NCBI RefSeq assembly: GCF_017347085.1
Contig: NZ_JADPSA010000029.1
Coordinates: 186,001 to 250,000 of the forward strand
Length of the DNA: 64,000 bases
Source of the DNA: Nesterenkonia sp. E16_10
Lineage (GTDB): Bacteria > Actinomycetota > Actinomycetes > Actinomycetales > Micrococcaceae
Direction of reading: 5' to 3'
The notes beneath the pieces were generated by a model, which worked only from the letters and a program-made list of their open reading frames with translations, ran no database searches and was not told the DNA's origin. Numbering within the stretch: position 1 is the stretch's first letter; each line of letters begins with the position of its first letter. Both the position numbers and the translations under genes were made by a program. Positions 1 through 10,560 of this stretch are shown here, piece by piece.

Positions 1-392
1 TTCAGCCGGTAGTTCACATGTTCGATGGGGGAGTAGTCGCGGGTGTGCTCGAACTCCTCACGCAGCACATTGATCTTGGTCAGCACCTCGTCCATGCCGA
101 ACTTATAGTGCAGCTGAAACTCGGTGAGCTGACGACGGATGTCGACCATTCGGACCGCCACCCCGTCGCCCCCCTCACCGGCGCCGCTGTGCAGCTCCGA
201 GAGCAGGGCGCGGTAGACATCTGACTCACTGCGCTGCGCCTGCTTCGTCTGCTTCGTCTGTTTCCCCACGGGTGCCTGCTGGGCCAGATCCCTGCCCGGC
301 GGAACCCGGACTCCGGCGCTGAGCGAGACCCCCTCTGGGGCCTCGACGGGTAGGAAGTGGTGGTCAGTGGCAGGAGCGTGTCCAGCGGACAT
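1..392 (-). CDS. GTP pyrophosphokinase family protein (small alarmone synthetase), 5' part only
   Basis: The first 130 codons of a reverse-strand gene; the rest lies beyond the left edge. After a disordered, Gln/Lys-rich leader of about 60 residues comes a helical stretch ending in SPIEHVNYRLK, which matches the conserved entry of RelA/SpoT-type (p)ppGpp synthetase domains of the small RelQ/YwaC class, where a helix carrying 'KI..L..EF' precedes 'NPIEHV..R.K'. The ATG at 392 is preceded by AGGAGA about 11 bases upstream. Family members transfer pyrophosphate from ATP to GTP or GDP to make alarmones. The catalytic residues are outside the window, so activity cannot be judged. It is transcribed away from the nrd operon. 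Confidence 0.7.
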   Translation of the reverse strand, partial: MSAGHAPATDHHFLPVEAPEGVSLSAGVRVPPGRDLAQQAPVGKQTKQTKQAQRSESDVYRALLSELHSGAGEGGDGVAVRMVDIRRQLTEFQLHYKFGMDEVLTKINVLREEFEHTRDYSPIEHVNYRL

Positions 393-793
393 GGGGAAGG
401 TTCTCCTAGGGGTTCAGGGGCTCACCGCGCGGGGCAGCGAGTCGACGGTCATAGGACCGGTGCTTTGATTCTCGACCCTAGGCGCATTGTCTGTGAAGTC
501 CCGCAACATAATCGTTGTGATCGCCGGGACCTCCCCGCCGCTAGGCTGGAGGCTAGGATCCTCCACGGTGAGCGATGCCGCGGAATGCGGTCAGCATGCT
601 CGGTCGAATGAGACCCCAACCACAACATCTGGTGAAGATCCGAGGGCGCAGACGCAACATCTTCTGGTTTCGAGCATCAGACACGCCGAGACACGCGGTG
701 CTTCGAGAAACTTCTTCTTGGGAGCAACGAACTCCACAGCTGTGGAGGAGCGCCCGGGAGGGGTGCCGCTTCCGCGTCATTGCAGGGGAGTCG

Positions 794-816
794 TGGTCCA
801 CAGGTCCTGTGGACAG
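794..816. promoter_or_regulatory. Inverted pair of DnaA-box-like 9-mers upstream of nrdH
   Basis: TGGTCCACA (794-802, forward) and CTGTCCACA (808-816, reverse) each differ by one base from the actinobacterial DnaA box TTGTCCACA. They form an inverted repeat with 8-base arms and a one-base centre. A second dyad, CTCCACAGCTGTGGAG (732-747), repeats the TCCACA core. DnaA control of ribonucleotide reductase genes is known in E. coli; here it is inference. Confidence 0.3.
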
Positions 817-841
817 CCGGTGGAGAACTACATCGGTGCAA

Positions 842-889
842 GTACATCATCTAGTGGCTGCTGATATCTCCGGACCCAAGATGTAGTAT
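842..889. promoter_or_regulatory. Tandem NrdR boxes of the nrdHIEF promoter
   Basis: Box 1 is GTACATCATCTAGTGG (842-857). Box 2 read on the reverse strand is ATACTACATCTTGGGT (874-889). Against the NrdR consensus ACACwATATATwGTGT they match at about 10 and 12 of 16 positions. Their centres are 32 bases apart, the roughly three-helical-turn spacing typical of NrdR operators. NrdR is an ATP-cone repressor of nrd operons; its gene is not in this window. Confidence 0.6.
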
Positions 890-930
890 TGAGCCATAGC
901 CAAAACGTCACGTTCGAATCGGGGAGTCCC

Positions 931-1182
931 ATGTCTGTCACTGTCTACACCAAGCCCGCATGCGTTCAGTGCAACGCCACTTACCGCGCCCTGGACAAGA
1001 ACGGCGTGACCTACGAGACCGTCGACATCACCCAGGATGCCGAGGCTCTCGAGCGGCTGCGCGGCCTGGGCTACATGCAGGCCCCCGTGGTCATCACCGA
1101 GGCCGATCACTGGTCCGGATTCCGTCCCGACAAGATCTCCGAGCTGGCCGTACAGCACGCTGCGATCAGCTCGGTCGCCTGA
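931..1182 (+). CDS. nrdH: Glutaredoxin-like NrdH redoxin
   Basis: An 83-residue thioredoxin-fold protein that is the electron donor to class Ib ribonucleotide reductase, in the usual position as first gene of nrdHIEF. The redox motif CVQC sits at residues 11-14 and the NrdH signature WSGFRPD lies near the C-terminus. The ATG at 931 follows a GGGGAG ribosome site; an upstream TTG in the same frame overlaps an NrdR box and is unlikely to be used. The gene ends 7 bases before the GTG of nrdI, so the two are probably co-transcribed and translationally coupled. Confidence 0.96.
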   Translation: MSVTVYTKPACVQCNATYRALDKNGVTYETVDITQDAEALERLRGLGYMQAPVVITEADHWSGFRPDKISELAVQHAAISSVA

Positions 1183-1189
1183 TGCAGCC

Positions 1190-1618
1190 GTGAACACCAC
1201 GGCAAGGCTGATCTACTTCTCCTCGGTGTCGAACAACACGCACCGCTTCGTGGAGAAGCTTCAGCACGGGGCGGGGGAGGTCGCAAGGCTTCCGCTGCGC
1301 ACCAAGGATGAGACCCTCGCGGCGGAGCGGCCCTTCGTGCTGGTCCTTCCCTCCTACGGGGCCGACGCCGGTGAAGGCTCGGTGCCGAAACAGGTCATCA
1401 AGTTCCTCAATGTTGAATCCAACAGGAACCTCCTGCGCGGAGTGATCGGCGCGGGCAACACGAATTTTCACGAGAGCTACTGCATCGCCGGGGACATCGT
1501 CGCCGCCAAGTGCCGAGTCCCTCACCTCTACAGATTTGAACTGATGGGCACACCGGAAGACGTGACCACGGTTCAAACGGGATTGGAAGAGTTTTGGAAA
1601 CAGCAACCAAGCCATTGA
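1190..1618 (+). CDS. nrdI: Class Ib ribonucleotide reductase flavodoxin NrdI
   Basis: A 142-residue flavodoxin-like protein that supplies the oxidant used to assemble the manganese-tyrosyl radical cofactor of NrdF. Recognisable segments are [11 protein letters not shown], the YGADAGEG loop, and [12 protein letters not shown] followed by the C-terminal LMGTPED segment, all typical of NrdI. I chose the GTG at 1190, which gives the family length; there is no strong ribosome site, consistent with coupling to nrdH just upstream. Its 3' end overlaps the beginning of the nrdE frame. Confidence 0.95.
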   Translation: MNTTARLIYFSSVSNNTHRFVEKLQHGAGEVARLPLRTKDETLAAERPFVLVLPSYGADAGEGSVPKQVIKFLNVESNRNLLRGVIGAGNTNFHESYCIAGDIVAAKCRVPHLYRFELMGTPEDVTTVQTGLEEFWKQQPSH

Positions 1619-3804
1619 ACGCGGCGAGCACCGCCCAGACCCAGGACGGCCGGGGCTCCATGGACGCACCGCTGGCCAAGGTCATGCCTGCCCAGTGGCA
1701 GGGCCTGAGCTACCACGAGCTCAACGCCATGCTCAACCTCTACGGTCCCGAGGGTGAGATCCAGTTCGAGGCCGATCAGCTCGCGGCTCGGCAGTACTTC
1801 CTGGACCACGTGAACACCAACACGGTCTTCTTCCACAACCTGGAGGAGAAGCTGGGCTACCTGGTCGAGAACGACTACTACGAGCCCGAGACGCTTGAGC
1901 AGTACTCCCAGGAGTTCATCCGCGCCATCTTCGACCGGGCCTACGCCGCGAAGTTCCGCTTCCCCACCTTCCTGGGCGCCTTCAAGTTCTACACCTCCTA
2001 CGCGCTGAAGACCTTCGACGGTGACCGCTACCTGGAGCGCTACGAGGACCGCGTCACCATGGTCGCGCTGCACCTGGCCCGCGGCGATGAGCAGCTGGCA
2101 TACAAGATGGTCGATGAGATGATCTCCGGGCGCTTCCAGCCGGCGACCCCGACCTTCCTGAACTCCGGGAAGAAGCAGCGCGGCGAGCTCGTCTCCTGCT
2201 TCCTGCTGCGCATCGAGGACAACATGGAGTCCATCGCGCGCGCCATCAACTCCTCGCTGCAGCTCTCCAAGCGCGGGGGAGGCGTGGCGCTCTCGCTGAC
2301 CAACATCCGGGAGAACGGCGCCCCGATCAAGCACATCCAGAACCAGTCCTCCGGAGTGATTCCGGTGATGAAGCTGCTGGAAGACTCCTTCTCCTACGCC
2401 AACCAGCTCGGCGCACGCCAGGGCGCCGGCGCGGTGTACCTCAACGCCCACCACCCCGACATCTTCCGCTTCCTCGACACCAAGCGGGAGAACGCGGACG
2501 AGAAGATCCGGATCAAGACGCTCTCGCTCGGCGTCGTCGTCCCGGACATCACCTTCGAGCTCGCCAAGAAGAACGAGCCGATGTACCTGTTCAGCCCCTA
2601 TGACGTCCAGCGCGTCTACGGCAAGGCGTTCAGCGAGATCTCGGTGACCGAGAAGTACCACGAGATGGTCGACGACGCGCGGATCCGCAAGACCAAGATC
2701 AACGCCCGCGAGTTCTTCCAGACCCTGGCCGAGATCCAGTTCGAGTCCGGCTACCCGTATGTGATGTTCGAAGACACGGTGAACCGGGCGAACCCGATCG
2801 CCGGACGGATCTCCATGTCCAACCTGTGCTCGGAGATCCTGCAGGTCTCAGAGCCCAGCGAATACGCCGATGATCTGAGCTACTCCGAGATCGGCAAGGA
2901 CATCTCCTGCAACCTGGGCTCGATGAACATCGCCAAGGCGATGGACTCCCCGGACTTCGGGCAGACCATCGAGACCGCGATCCGCACCCTGACCGCCGTC
3001 TCGGACATGTCCTACATCAACTCGGTGCCCTCCATCGCTGAGGGCAACCGCCGCTCGCACGCGATCGGTCTGGGCCAGATGAACCTGCACGGCTACCTGG
3101 CCCGGGAACGCGTGCACTACGGCTCCGAAGAGGGCCTGGACTTCACCAACATCTACTTCTACACGGTGCTCTACCACGCACTGCGCGCCTCGAACCAGAT
3201 CGCGATCGAGAGCGGTCAGAGCTTCGACGGCTTCGAGAACTCGCAGTACGCCTCCGGTGAGTTCTTCGAGAAGTACACCGAGCAGCTCTGGGCCCCGGTC
3301 ACCGAGAAGGTCCGCACCCTGTTCGGTCATGTGAGCATCCCGACCCAGGAGGACTGGCGCGAGCTCAAGGCCTCGGTCATGGCCCACGGCATCTACAACC
3401 AGAACCTGCAGGCGGTGCCGCCCACCGGCTCCATCTCCTACATCAACAACTCCACCTCCTCGATCCACCCGGTGGCCTCGAAGATCGAGATCCGCAAAGA
3501 GGGCAAGCTCGGGCGCGTCTACTACCCGGCGCCCTATCTCACCAACGACAACCTGGAGTACTACCAGGATGCCTATGAGATCGGGTACGAGAAGATCATC
3601 GACACCTACGCCGCTGCCACCCAGCACGTGGACCAGGGCCTGTCCCTGACGCTGTTCTTCAAGGACACCGCCAGCACCCGCGACATCAACAAGGCGCAGA
3701 TCTACGCCTGGCGCAAGGGCATCAAGACGCTCTACTACATCCGGCTGCGTCAGCTCGCGCTGGAAGGCACCGAGGTCGACGGCTGCGTCTCCTGCATGCT
3801 GTGA
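1594..3804 (+). CDS. nrdE: Class Ib ribonucleoside-diphosphate reductase alpha subunit
   Basis: The large catalytic subunit, which reduces ribonucleoside diphosphates to deoxyribonucleotides. It has up to 736 residues, the expected length. Visible hallmarks are the ATP-cone-less N-terminus ([11 protein letters not shown]), the first active-site cysteine in [15 protein letters not shown], the radical-site region [37 protein letters not shown], and the C-terminal CVSC pair that exchanges electrons with NrdH. The start is uncertain: a TTG at 1594 overlaps nrdI by 25 bases with GGAAGAG very close, while an ATG at 1660 gives MDAPLAKV, close to the start of related proteins. The product works with NrdF. 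Confidence 0.97.
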   Translation: METATKPLNAASTAQTQDGRGSMDAPLAKVMPAQWQGLSYHELNAMLNLYGPEGEIQFEADQLAARQYFLDHVNTNTVFFHNLEEKLGYLVENDYYEPETLEQYSQEFIRAIFDRAYAAKFRFPTFLGAFKFYTSYALKTFDGDRYLERYEDRVTMVALHLARGDEQLAYKMVDEMISGRFQPATPTFLNSGKKQRGELVSCFLLRIEDNMESIARAINSSLQLSKRGGGVALSLTNIRENGAPIKHIQNQSSGVIPVMKLLEDSFSYANQLGARQGAGAVYLNAHHPDIFRFLDTKRENADEKIRIKTLSLGVVVPDITFELAKKNEPMYLFSPYDVQRVYGKAFSEISVTEKYHEMVDDARIRKTKINAREFFQTLAEIQFESGYPYVMFEDTVNRANPIAGRISMSNLCSEILQVSEPSEYADDLSYSEIGKDISCNLGSMNIAKAMDSPDFGQTIETAIRTLTAVSDMSYINSVPSIAEGNRRSHAIGLGQMNLHGYLARERVHYGSEEGLDFTNIYFYTVLYHALRASNQIAIESGQSFDGFENSQYASGEFFEKYTEQLWAPVTEKVRTLFGHVSIPTQEDWRELKASVMAHGIYNQNLQAVPPTGSISYINNSTSSIHPVASKIEIRKEGKLGRVYYPAPYLTNDNLEYYQDAYEIGYEKIIDTYAAATQHVDQGLSLTLFFKDTASTRDINKAQIYAWRKGIKTLYYIRLRQLALEGTEVDGCVSCML

Positions 3805-3831
3805 CCTCAGGTCCCATCCGGGCCGTGATGA

Positions 3832-4857
<1,026 letters not shown>

Positions 4858-4893
4858 AGCTTCTGTTCTGAGTCTTGCTGCACGAAATCCCGC

Positions 4894-4932
4894 AACGGCC
4901 CTGATCTGCAGTCTCTGCAGATCGGGGCCGTT
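4894..4932 (+). terminator. Rho-independent-type terminator after nrdF
   Basis: A long hairpin with arms AACGGCCCTGATCTGCAG and its near-complement around a TCT loop, about 35 bases after the nrdF stop, followed by a short T/C-rich tract. It ends the nrdHIEF transcript. Confidence 0.8.
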
Positions 4933-5009
4933 CTCGTCTAGAGGGCAGGCCTGGACTGGCTTATTCTTCACCTACGCGTGTCAAGGATCCGCCGCCACAG
5001 GAGACCACC

Positions 5010-5471
5010 ATGGAAGACCCTCGCACCTCATCGAGCACCATCGACCGACACAGATCCACGGCCCTCACAGAGAGCTGGGTCGCCCTATGGAACGGCGACT
5101 ACGACATCGCTGAGCAGATCATCTCTGAGGACAATCGCGTGCACGCGGCCATGTTCGACGGAGGCGACGGCAGCGCAGTCGGTGGCGTCTCGGGCATGCG
5201 GGAGATCGTCACTCAGATGCGCTCACTCATGTCCGACCTCAGCTTCACCGTCGACGTGGGCCCCGTGGTCGACGGCGACCTCATCGTGGTGCGATGGCAA
5301 GCCACCGGGCACTACGGCGGAGGCATGCCCGGAGCGGCCGCACCCGCAGGCACCCCCGTGGTTTTCCACGGCACGGACATCCTGCGGGTCGCAGAGGGCC
5401 GAATCGTCGAGTACTGGCTCAACGCGGACAGTCTCGCGCTCATGACCCAGCTGCAGGTCGGGGCCGGCTGA
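5010..5471 (+). CDS. SnoaL-like / NTF2-fold ester cyclase family protein
   Basis: A 153-residue protein of the SnoaL/nuclear-transport-factor-2-like fold. The N-terminal helix with ESWVALWNGDYDIAEQIIS, the GVSGMREIVTQMRS helix, the strand block SFTVDVGPVVDGDLIVVRWQATG, and the final strand containing GRIVEYWLNAD fit the ester-cyclase branch. Members act on varied small polar molecules and no substrate can be read from the sequence. The ATG at 5010 follows CAGGAGA. It lies 103 bases before the GMC flavoprotein and in the same direction, so the two may be one transcription unit. Confidence 0.75.
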   Translation: MEDPRTSSSTIDRHRSTALTESWVALWNGDYDIAEQIISEDNRVHAAMFDGGDGSAVGGVSGMREIVTQMRSLMSDLSFTVDVGPVVDGDLIVVRWQATGHYGGGMPGAAAPAGTPVVFHGTDILRVAEGRIVEYWLNADSLALMTQLQVGAG

Positions 5472-5574
5472 GCATGGCGCCGATCGGCACAACGTTGCCG
5501 GCGCGCGGGCCTGGCGTCCATGATGGGGCCAAGACCTGAGCCTGCCGTGACCCGAGGCTCCCTGGGAGGCATCG

Positions 5575-7806
5575 ATGAATCCTGCAGAGCGCGGCCATAT
5601 CGAGGGTGCAGCGATGCGCTGCGTCGTCGTGGGCAGTGGATTCGGAGGTGCGGTGGCTGCTGCACGTCTCTCCCAGGCGGGATTCGATGTGACCGTCGTC
5701 GAACGGGGCAGACGGTGGGAGCCCGGGTCGTTTCCTCGTGATGAATCTGATCTGAACAACCGTTGGCTGTGGGAGAAGGATCGCGGACTCTACGATCTGC
5801 GGTGGCTCGACAGCATGATCAGCGTCCAAGCAGCGGGCTGGGGCGGTGGTTCCCTCGTCTACGCCAACGTCTTCGCGCGCGCTCCAGGAGATGCCTTCGA
5901 TCAGGGGTGGCCGGCGAGCTACAACCGCCGGGAGCTGGACCCCTACTACGACCTGGCGGCACACATGCTCGAGGTGCGGCAGGTGAGTCGAAACCCCTAC
6001 ACCACAGCGTTGCCGACGCGCACGCAGTCGATGGACGCTCTGGTCTCGAAGCTCGGGCGCTCCGCCGGAACCGTTCATCCCCACCTCGCCGTCCAGTTCG
6101 CCCCGCCCGGCACACCGGTTGTGAACCGCCATGGTCAGCCGCAGTTCGGCTGCACATTCGTCGGGGAGTGTGTCCTCGGGTGCAACGTAGGAGCAAAGAA
6201 CAGCCTCGACCACAATTATCTGGCGCTGGCCGAGAAGCATGGAGCGACTTCGCTGACCGACACCGAGGTCCGCGCGATCCGGGACTCTGGTTCGGGGTTC
6301 GTGCTGAGCGTTCGCGACCTGGAATCCGAACGCGAATGGGAGATCTCAGCGGACTCGGTGTTCGTGGCCGCCGGTGCGATCGGGTCATTCGAACTGCTCA
6401 TGCGCTCCCGCGGCCTCGCTCACGGACTGCCTCGCCTCTCCAGCACGCTCGGGACCAACTTCTCCGGGAATGGAGACTATCTCGCGTTCATCAAACGGCG
6501 CGGAGTCTCGGTCGATGCCGATGAAGGGCCCACGATCACCACCACGACGATCGTCGATTTCGACCTGAACAAGAATCGGGTGTGGTTCCAGGTGCAGGAT
6601 GGCGGCTATCCTCGGGCCCTTCTGAACCTTGTCGCGCATCTGGATCCCACGCGAGCGACCCGAACCGCAGTCTCCAGAGGGTTGGCGAGGGCCATCGCGA
6701 GGTTGAAGATCGACCTCACCGATCGCGCGTCTGCCCGCGGCCACATCATGACCCTGCTCCTGATGGGACGGGACTCCTCGGACGGGCGCCTGAGCCTCGA
6801 TCACCACGGCGAGGCTCGAGTGACCTGGAACAATCGGAAGAACGCCCGACTGTACCGCGCTGAGGGCCAGGTCGCCAGGCTCGTCGCCAAAGCCCTGGGA
6901 GGAAGCATGACGGCCTCACCTGCGTGGCGCTATCTGCGCAAAGGTGTCACCGTCCACAACCTGGGCGGAGTGCCCATGGGAGTCGACATCGCGCACGGCG
7001 TCGTCGATGACGCAGGAGAGGTCCACGGCTATCCGGGGCTGTTTGTGATCGACGGATCGACCGTGCCCACCGCCACCGGGGTCAATCCGTCAGCGACTAT
7101 CACCGCCATGGCAGAACGCAACATCGAAGCGGTGATCCGTCGGCATCTACGCGATCCTCTGTGGAGAGCTCCGGAGTGGCGCCACGTGCAGCCGGGCACT
7201 GTTCCAGAGGATGAAGCCATGAGAGCCATGAACAGGTCCCGGATCGAACGCTCCGGTCACGGCGTGGTGTTCCACGAGAAGATCAAGGGCCGGCTCTGCG
7301 CGACCGGCGACGACGAAGGGGCGCAGCTCGAGCTCACACTGGAGCTGGAATGTCGGATCAACGGCTGGCGGGTCTTTCTTCAGGACCCGCTGCGCAAGGT
7401 CACCGTGACCGGGTCAGCAGACGTGCAAGGTCTTCGCGCGCCAGCGGCCGTCACCGGAACCATTCAGCTCTTCGCACCGGACAACGACGAGGCCATGCAG
7501 TACGAGCTCAGGCTGGTGGCCGAGGACGGTCGGACGTGGAGCCTCAATGCGGTGAAGGCGCAGCAGGCAGGTAGGCCGTGGAGGATGCTTCACGACCTGA
7601 CGACTCTGGACTCGCGCCTCACCGGGTCGACCTCGCCCGAGCCCCTTGCGGGGACCCTCGCCATCTCCGCCTCAGACGTCGTACGACTTGCATGCTCGGT
7701 CCGGGGCTCGGCGTTCTCCCGACCCCAGCGACTGGCCGCGGTCGGTCGCTTCCTGGCCTACTTCGCCCGACAGGCCGCGCGCGGCGTCTACGGCCGGGAT
7801 CAGTGA
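5575..7806 (+). CDS. GMC-type FAD-dependent oxidoreductase with C-terminal beta-rich extension
   Basis: A 743-residue flavoprotein resembling cholesterol-oxidase-like GMC enzymes of actinobacteria. The FAD-binding Rossmann motif GSGFGGAVAAARL is near residue 20, GWGGGSLVYANV near 90, a Cys-rich segment GECVLGC near 205, and the C-terminal FAD/active-site block HNLGGVPMG with the NPSATITAMAERN helix ends near residue 515. Residues from about 540 to 743 form an extra strand-rich domain not needed for the GMC fold. The ATG at 5575 has GGAGG five bases upstream; an ATG at 5614 is possible. The substrate is unknown, perhaps a sterol or other hydrophobic alcohol. Confidence 0.85.
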   Translation: MNPAERGHIEGAAMRCVVVGSGFGGAVAAARLSQAGFDVTVVERGRRWEPGSFPRDESDLNNRWLWEKDRGLYDLRWLDSMISVQAAGWGGGSLVYANVFARAPGDAFDQGWPASYNRRELDPYYDLAAHMLEVRQVSRNPYTTALPTRTQSMDALVSKLGRSAGTVHPHLAVQFAPPGTPVVNRHGQPQFGCTFVGECVLGCNVGAKNSLDHNYLALAEKHGATSLTDTEVRAIRDSGSGFVLSVRDLESEREWEISADSVFVAAGAIGSFELLMRSRGLAHGLPRLSSTLGTNFSGNGDYLAFIKRRGVSVDADEGPTITTTTIVDFDLNKNRVWFQVQDGGYPRALLNLVAHLDPTRATRTAVSRGLARAIARLKIDLTDRASARGHIMTLLLMGRDSSDGRLSLDHHGEARVTWNNRKNARLYRAEGQVARLVAKALGGSMTASPAWRYLRKGVTVHNLGGVPMGVDIAHGVVDDAGEVHGYPGLFVIDGSTVPTATGVNPSATITAMAERNIEAVIRRHLRDPLWRAPEWRHVQPGTVPEDEAMRAMNRSRIERSGHGVVFHEKIKGRLCATGDDEGAQLELTLELECRINGWRVFLQDPLRKVTVTGSADVQGLRAPAAVTGTIQLFAPDNDEAMQYELRLVAEDGRTWSLNAVKAQQAGRPWRMLHDLTTLDSRLTGSTSPEPLAGTLAISASDVVRLACSVRGSAFSRPQRLAAVGRFLAYFARQAARGVYGRDQ

Positions 7807-7873
7807 AGTAAACTGGTACGTCCTGCCAGCTCACGACCCACAGGCGACTGACACACCCCATGACACATATTCC

Positions 7874-8668
7874 ATGACGGCGAAGAAGTCGCTTCAGGTC
7901 TATCGACAGTCCACCAGCGGCGGCGCCGAGGCTGATCTCGAGCGGGCACTGACTCTCCTGCACCGCACCCGAGACGCGAACCGCACCCGGGACGCAGCAG
8001 GCCTGACCGACGTCGACGTCTTCCCGCTGCTGCGGCTCTACCGGCCGGAACCCACCGTGGCCTTCGGACAGCGCGACGAGCGGCTGCCAGGATTCGCCGC
8101 CGCGGCCCAGGCCTGCCGCGAGGAGGGCTTCACGCCGCTGGTGCGTCGAGCCGGCGGACGTGCCGCGGCCTATCATCGAGGGTCTCTGGTCATCGACCAT
8201 ATCGAGCCGGACCCGGACCCGATCCGGCACTCCCAGGCCCGGTTCACCGAGTTCGGCGAACTCCTGCGCGAGGCGCTGGAGGCTGCAGGGGTCTCGGCCC
8301 GGCTGGGTCCGATCCCGGGGGAGTACTGTCCGGGGGACCATTCGGTCCATGGGGTCTCACGGGAGCTTCCGGATGTCCGGATCAAGCTCATCGGCACCGC
8401 CCAGCGGGTCATCGGCTCCGGCTGGCTCTTCTCCTCCTCGATCATCGTCCAAGACGGAGCACCGATCCGTCGGGTGCTCTCCCGGGCCTATGCGGCGCTC
8501 GGGATTCCCTGGGACCCGCTCACCGCCGGTGCGATCACTCAGCTGGGTGTGGACATCACCGTGGAGAAGATCGAAGCCGCGGTGCTTCAGGCATACAGCC
8601 GGCGCTGGACATTGGAAGGGATCGACGAACCCTCGCCGATCCCTTCCAACATCGCTTCAACCGACTGA
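7874..8668 (+). CDS. Lipoate-protein ligase A family protein
   Basis: A 264-residue protein of the biotin/lipoate ligase (LplA/LipB) fold. The motif LVRRAGGRAAAYHRGSLV corresponds to the RRxxGGG segment, and VRIKLIGTAQRVIGSGWLF contains the lysine-bearing KxxGxAQR active-site signature. Such enzymes attach lipoate or octanoate to 2-oxo-acid dehydrogenase or GcvH domains, or transfer it between them. The ATG at 7874 lacks a clear ribosome site, and longer starts would enter the preceding gene, so the start is moderately certain. The gene is followed by a convergent-gene terminator. Confidence 0.8.
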   Translation: MTAKKSLQVYRQSTSGGAEADLERALTLLHRTRDANRTRDAAGLTDVDVFPLLRLYRPEPTVAFGQRDERLPGFAAAAQACREEGFTPLVRRAGGRAAAYHRGSLVIDHIEPDPDPIRHSQARFTEFGELLREALEAAGVSARLGPIPGEYCPGDHSVHGVSRELPDVRIKLIGTAQRVIGSGWLFSSSIIVQDGAPIRRVLSRAYAALGIPWDPLTAGAITQLGVDITVEKIEAAVLQAYSRRWTLEGIDEPSPIPSNIASTD

Positions 8669-8687
8669 CCAGCTCAACGGCTGGTCA
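8666..8687. terminator. Bidirectional terminator between convergent genes
   Basis: TGACCAGC and GCTGGTCA form an 8-base stem around a six-base loop, beginning at the stop codon of the lipoate-ligase-like gene and lying 14 bases past the stop of the convergent MBL gene. Confidence 0.6.
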
Positions 8688-8700
8688 ATTCAACTGCTGA

Positions 8701-9357
8701 TCACTCGCCGCGATCGATCCATTCCTGCAGATGCGGCGACTCAGCCCCGATGGAGGTCGAGGGGCCGTGCCCGGTGTTGACCACCGTCTCGCCCGGCAGC
8801 TCCTGGAACAGCCGGGTCCGGATCGATTCGATGATGGTCTCGAAGCTCGAATAGGACCGACCGGTGGCACCGGGTCCGCCGGAGAACAAGGTGTCCCCGG
8901 AGAACAGCACCGGCGCGGTGGCTCCGTCCGGCCCGGTCAGAGACTCGGAGTAGAAGCAGGTGGATCCGGGGGAGTGGCCCGGGGTGTGGATCGCCACGAG
9001 GGTGGCGTCTCCCACGGTGAACACGTCGCCGTCGCTGATGTGGACATCCGGCACGGTGCCCTCATGCACGGCGTCCCAGAGCATCTGGTCCTCCGGGTTG
9101 AGGTGGATCCTGCCACCGAGGCGCTTCTGGACCTCCAGTGCCTGACTGATGTGATCGTCGTGGCCATGGGTCAGCAGGATCGCGCTGACCGCGCGCTCAC
9201 CTACGGCCGAGGCCACGGCATCGGCGTCGTGGGCAGGATCGATGATGATCACCTCGTTCTCATCGCCGATGATCCACACGTTGTTCTCGACATCCCAGGT
9301 GCCTCCGTCGAGCGAGAAGGTTCCGGAGGTGACGAGATTCTCAAAGCTGGTGCTCAT
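8701..9357 (-). CDS. MBL-fold metallo-hydrolase, partner of mycothiol-dependent formaldehyde dehydrogenase
   Basis: A 218-residue metallo-beta-lactamase-fold hydrolase of the glyoxalase II type. The metal-binding motif LLTHGHDDH (HxHxDH) is near residue 89, HTPGHSPGS gives the next histidine, and FSGDTLF and NTGHGPST the later metal ligands. The ATG at 9357 has GAGGA upstream. It begins 8 bases after the mscR stop, and this order is the standard actinobacterial pair. It probably hydrolyses a mycothiol thioester, such as S-formylmycothiol, made by the dehydrogenase. The exact substrate is inferred from context. Confidence 0.87.
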   Translation of the reverse strand: MSTSFENLVTSGTFSLDGGTWDVENNVWIIGDENEVIIIDPAHDADAVASAVGERAVSAILLTHGHDDHISQALEVQKRLGGRIHLNPEDQMLWDAVHEGTVPDVHISDGDVFTVGDATLVAIHTPGHSPGSTCFYSESLTGPDGATAPVLFSGDTLFSGGPGATGRSYSSFETIIESIRTRLFQELPGETVVNTGHGPSTSIGAESPHLQEWIDRGE

Positions 9358-9365
9358 AGGGTTCC

Positions 9366-10475
9366 TCAATTCTGGGTGGCGGACTGGAGCTCCACGACCG
9401 AGCGCAGCACCTCGCCGCGATTCATCGTGTCGAAGGCCTCCTGGACCTGGTCCAGGCTGACGCGTTCGGTGACGAACGCATCAAGATCGAGGTTGCCGTT
9501 GCGGTAGTGGCTCACCAGCATCGGGAAGTCTCGGGAGGGCAGGCAGTCGCCGTACCAGGAGGACTTCAGCGATCCGCCGCGGCCGAAGAAATCAGCCAGC
9601 GGCAGCTCCAACATGAGCGAGGGATCTGGAACGCCGACCAGCACCACGCGTCCGGCGAGGTCGCGGGCGTAGAACGCCTGCTTATAGGTCTCCGGACGCC
9701 CCACGGCATCGATGACCACATCGGCGCCGAAGCCCCCGGTCAGCTCCCGGATGGTCTCGACGGCGTCGGACTCATTAGAGTTGATCGTGTGGGTCGCGCC
9801 GAGCTCGGCGGCCTTGGCGAGCTTCCGGTCGTCCAGGTCCACCGCGATGATGGTGGTGGCTCCGGCCAGCTTGGCCCCGAGCACTGCGGCGGTCCCGACG
9901 CCGCCGGCGCCGATCACGGCCACGGACTCACCGCGCTGGACCTCACCGGTGTTGATCGCGGCACCGATTCCGGCCATGATCCCGCAGCCCAGCAGCCCGA
10001 CGGCGGCATTGGACTCCGAGGGGAGGTCCTGGATCACGGTGCACTGTCCGGCCGCGACCAGGGTCTTCTCGGCGAAAGCACCGATGCCCAGGGCGGCTTC
10101 CAACGGGGTGCCGTCGGTCAGCGTCATCTGCTGCTGCGCGTTGTGGGTGTCGAAGCAGTACTTCGGCTCACCCTTGCGGCAGGCGCGGCATTCACCACAG
10201 ACCGCACGCCAGTTCAGGATCACGGTGTCACCGACCTTCACGTTGGTCACACCCTCGCCGATCTTCGAGACCCGGCCGGTGGCCTCGTGGCCCAGCAGGT
10301 AGGGGAAGTTGTCGCCCACCTCGCCCTGCTGGTAATGCTGATCGGTCTGGCACACGCCGCAGGTCAAGACGTCGACCACGACCTCACCAGCGATCGGATC
10401 CGGCACGATGATCTGCTCGAGGACGGCGGGGCCGTCCTTCTCTTTGACGACGACGGCACTAACGGTCTGGGACAT
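9366..10475 (-). CDS. mscR: S-(hydroxymethyl)mycothiol dehydrogenase / S-nitrosomycothiol reductase
   Basis: A 369-residue zinc-dependent medium-chain dehydrogenase of the class III (formaldehyde) type that uses mycothiol in actinobacteria. Catalytic zinc ligands lie in TCGVCQTD and LLGHEATG, the four-Cys structural zinc lobe in [11 protein letters not shown] with a following cysteine, and the NAD site in GAGGVG near residue 190. The segment [12 protein letters not shown] is typical of the class. It oxidises the formaldehyde-mycothiol adduct and can reduce S-nitrosomycothiol. AGGAG precedes the ATG. It implies that the host makes mycothiol. Confidence 0.92.
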   Translation of the reverse strand: MSQTVSAVVVKEKDGPAVLEQIIVPDPIAGEVVVDVLTCGVCQTDQHYQQGEVGDNFPYLLGHEATGRVSKIGEGVTNVKVGDTVILNWRAVCGECRACRKGEPKYCFDTHNAQQQMTLTDGTPLEAALGIGAFAEKTLVAAGQCTVIQDLPSESNAAVGLLGCGIMAGIGAAINTGEVQRGESVAVIGAGGVGTAAVLGAKLAGATTIIAVDLDDRKLAKAAELGATHTINSNESDAVETIRELTGGFGADVVIDAVGRPETYKQAFYARDLAGRVVLVGVPDPSLMLELPLADFFGRGGSLKSSWYGDCLPSRDFPMLVSHYRNGNLDLDAFVTERVSLDQVQEAFDTMNRGEVLRSVVELQSATQN

Positions 10476-10560
10476 TGCCAGCTCCTAAATATCTGCAGGT
10501 CACACTTCGGCGAGTCTCGCACGCCGGTTTCCACGATATCTCAGGAGGAAGACCCTGAGC

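Larger units (their letters stand above)
393..930. other. Intergenic region between the alarmone synthetase and nrdH
   Basis: 538 bases with no convincing gene. The left part must hold the promoter of the reverse-strand synthetase. The right part carries two inverted TCCACA pairs (732-747 and 797-813) and a pair of NrdR-like boxes just upstream of nrdH. The short open frames across it have no ribosome site and no recognisable protein. Confidence 0.6.

Noticed and set aside
732-816. The cluster of DnaA-like boxes as a replication origin
   Set aside because: There are only a few imperfect boxes, no AT-rich unwinding region, and no dnaA, dnaN or gyrase genes nearby.
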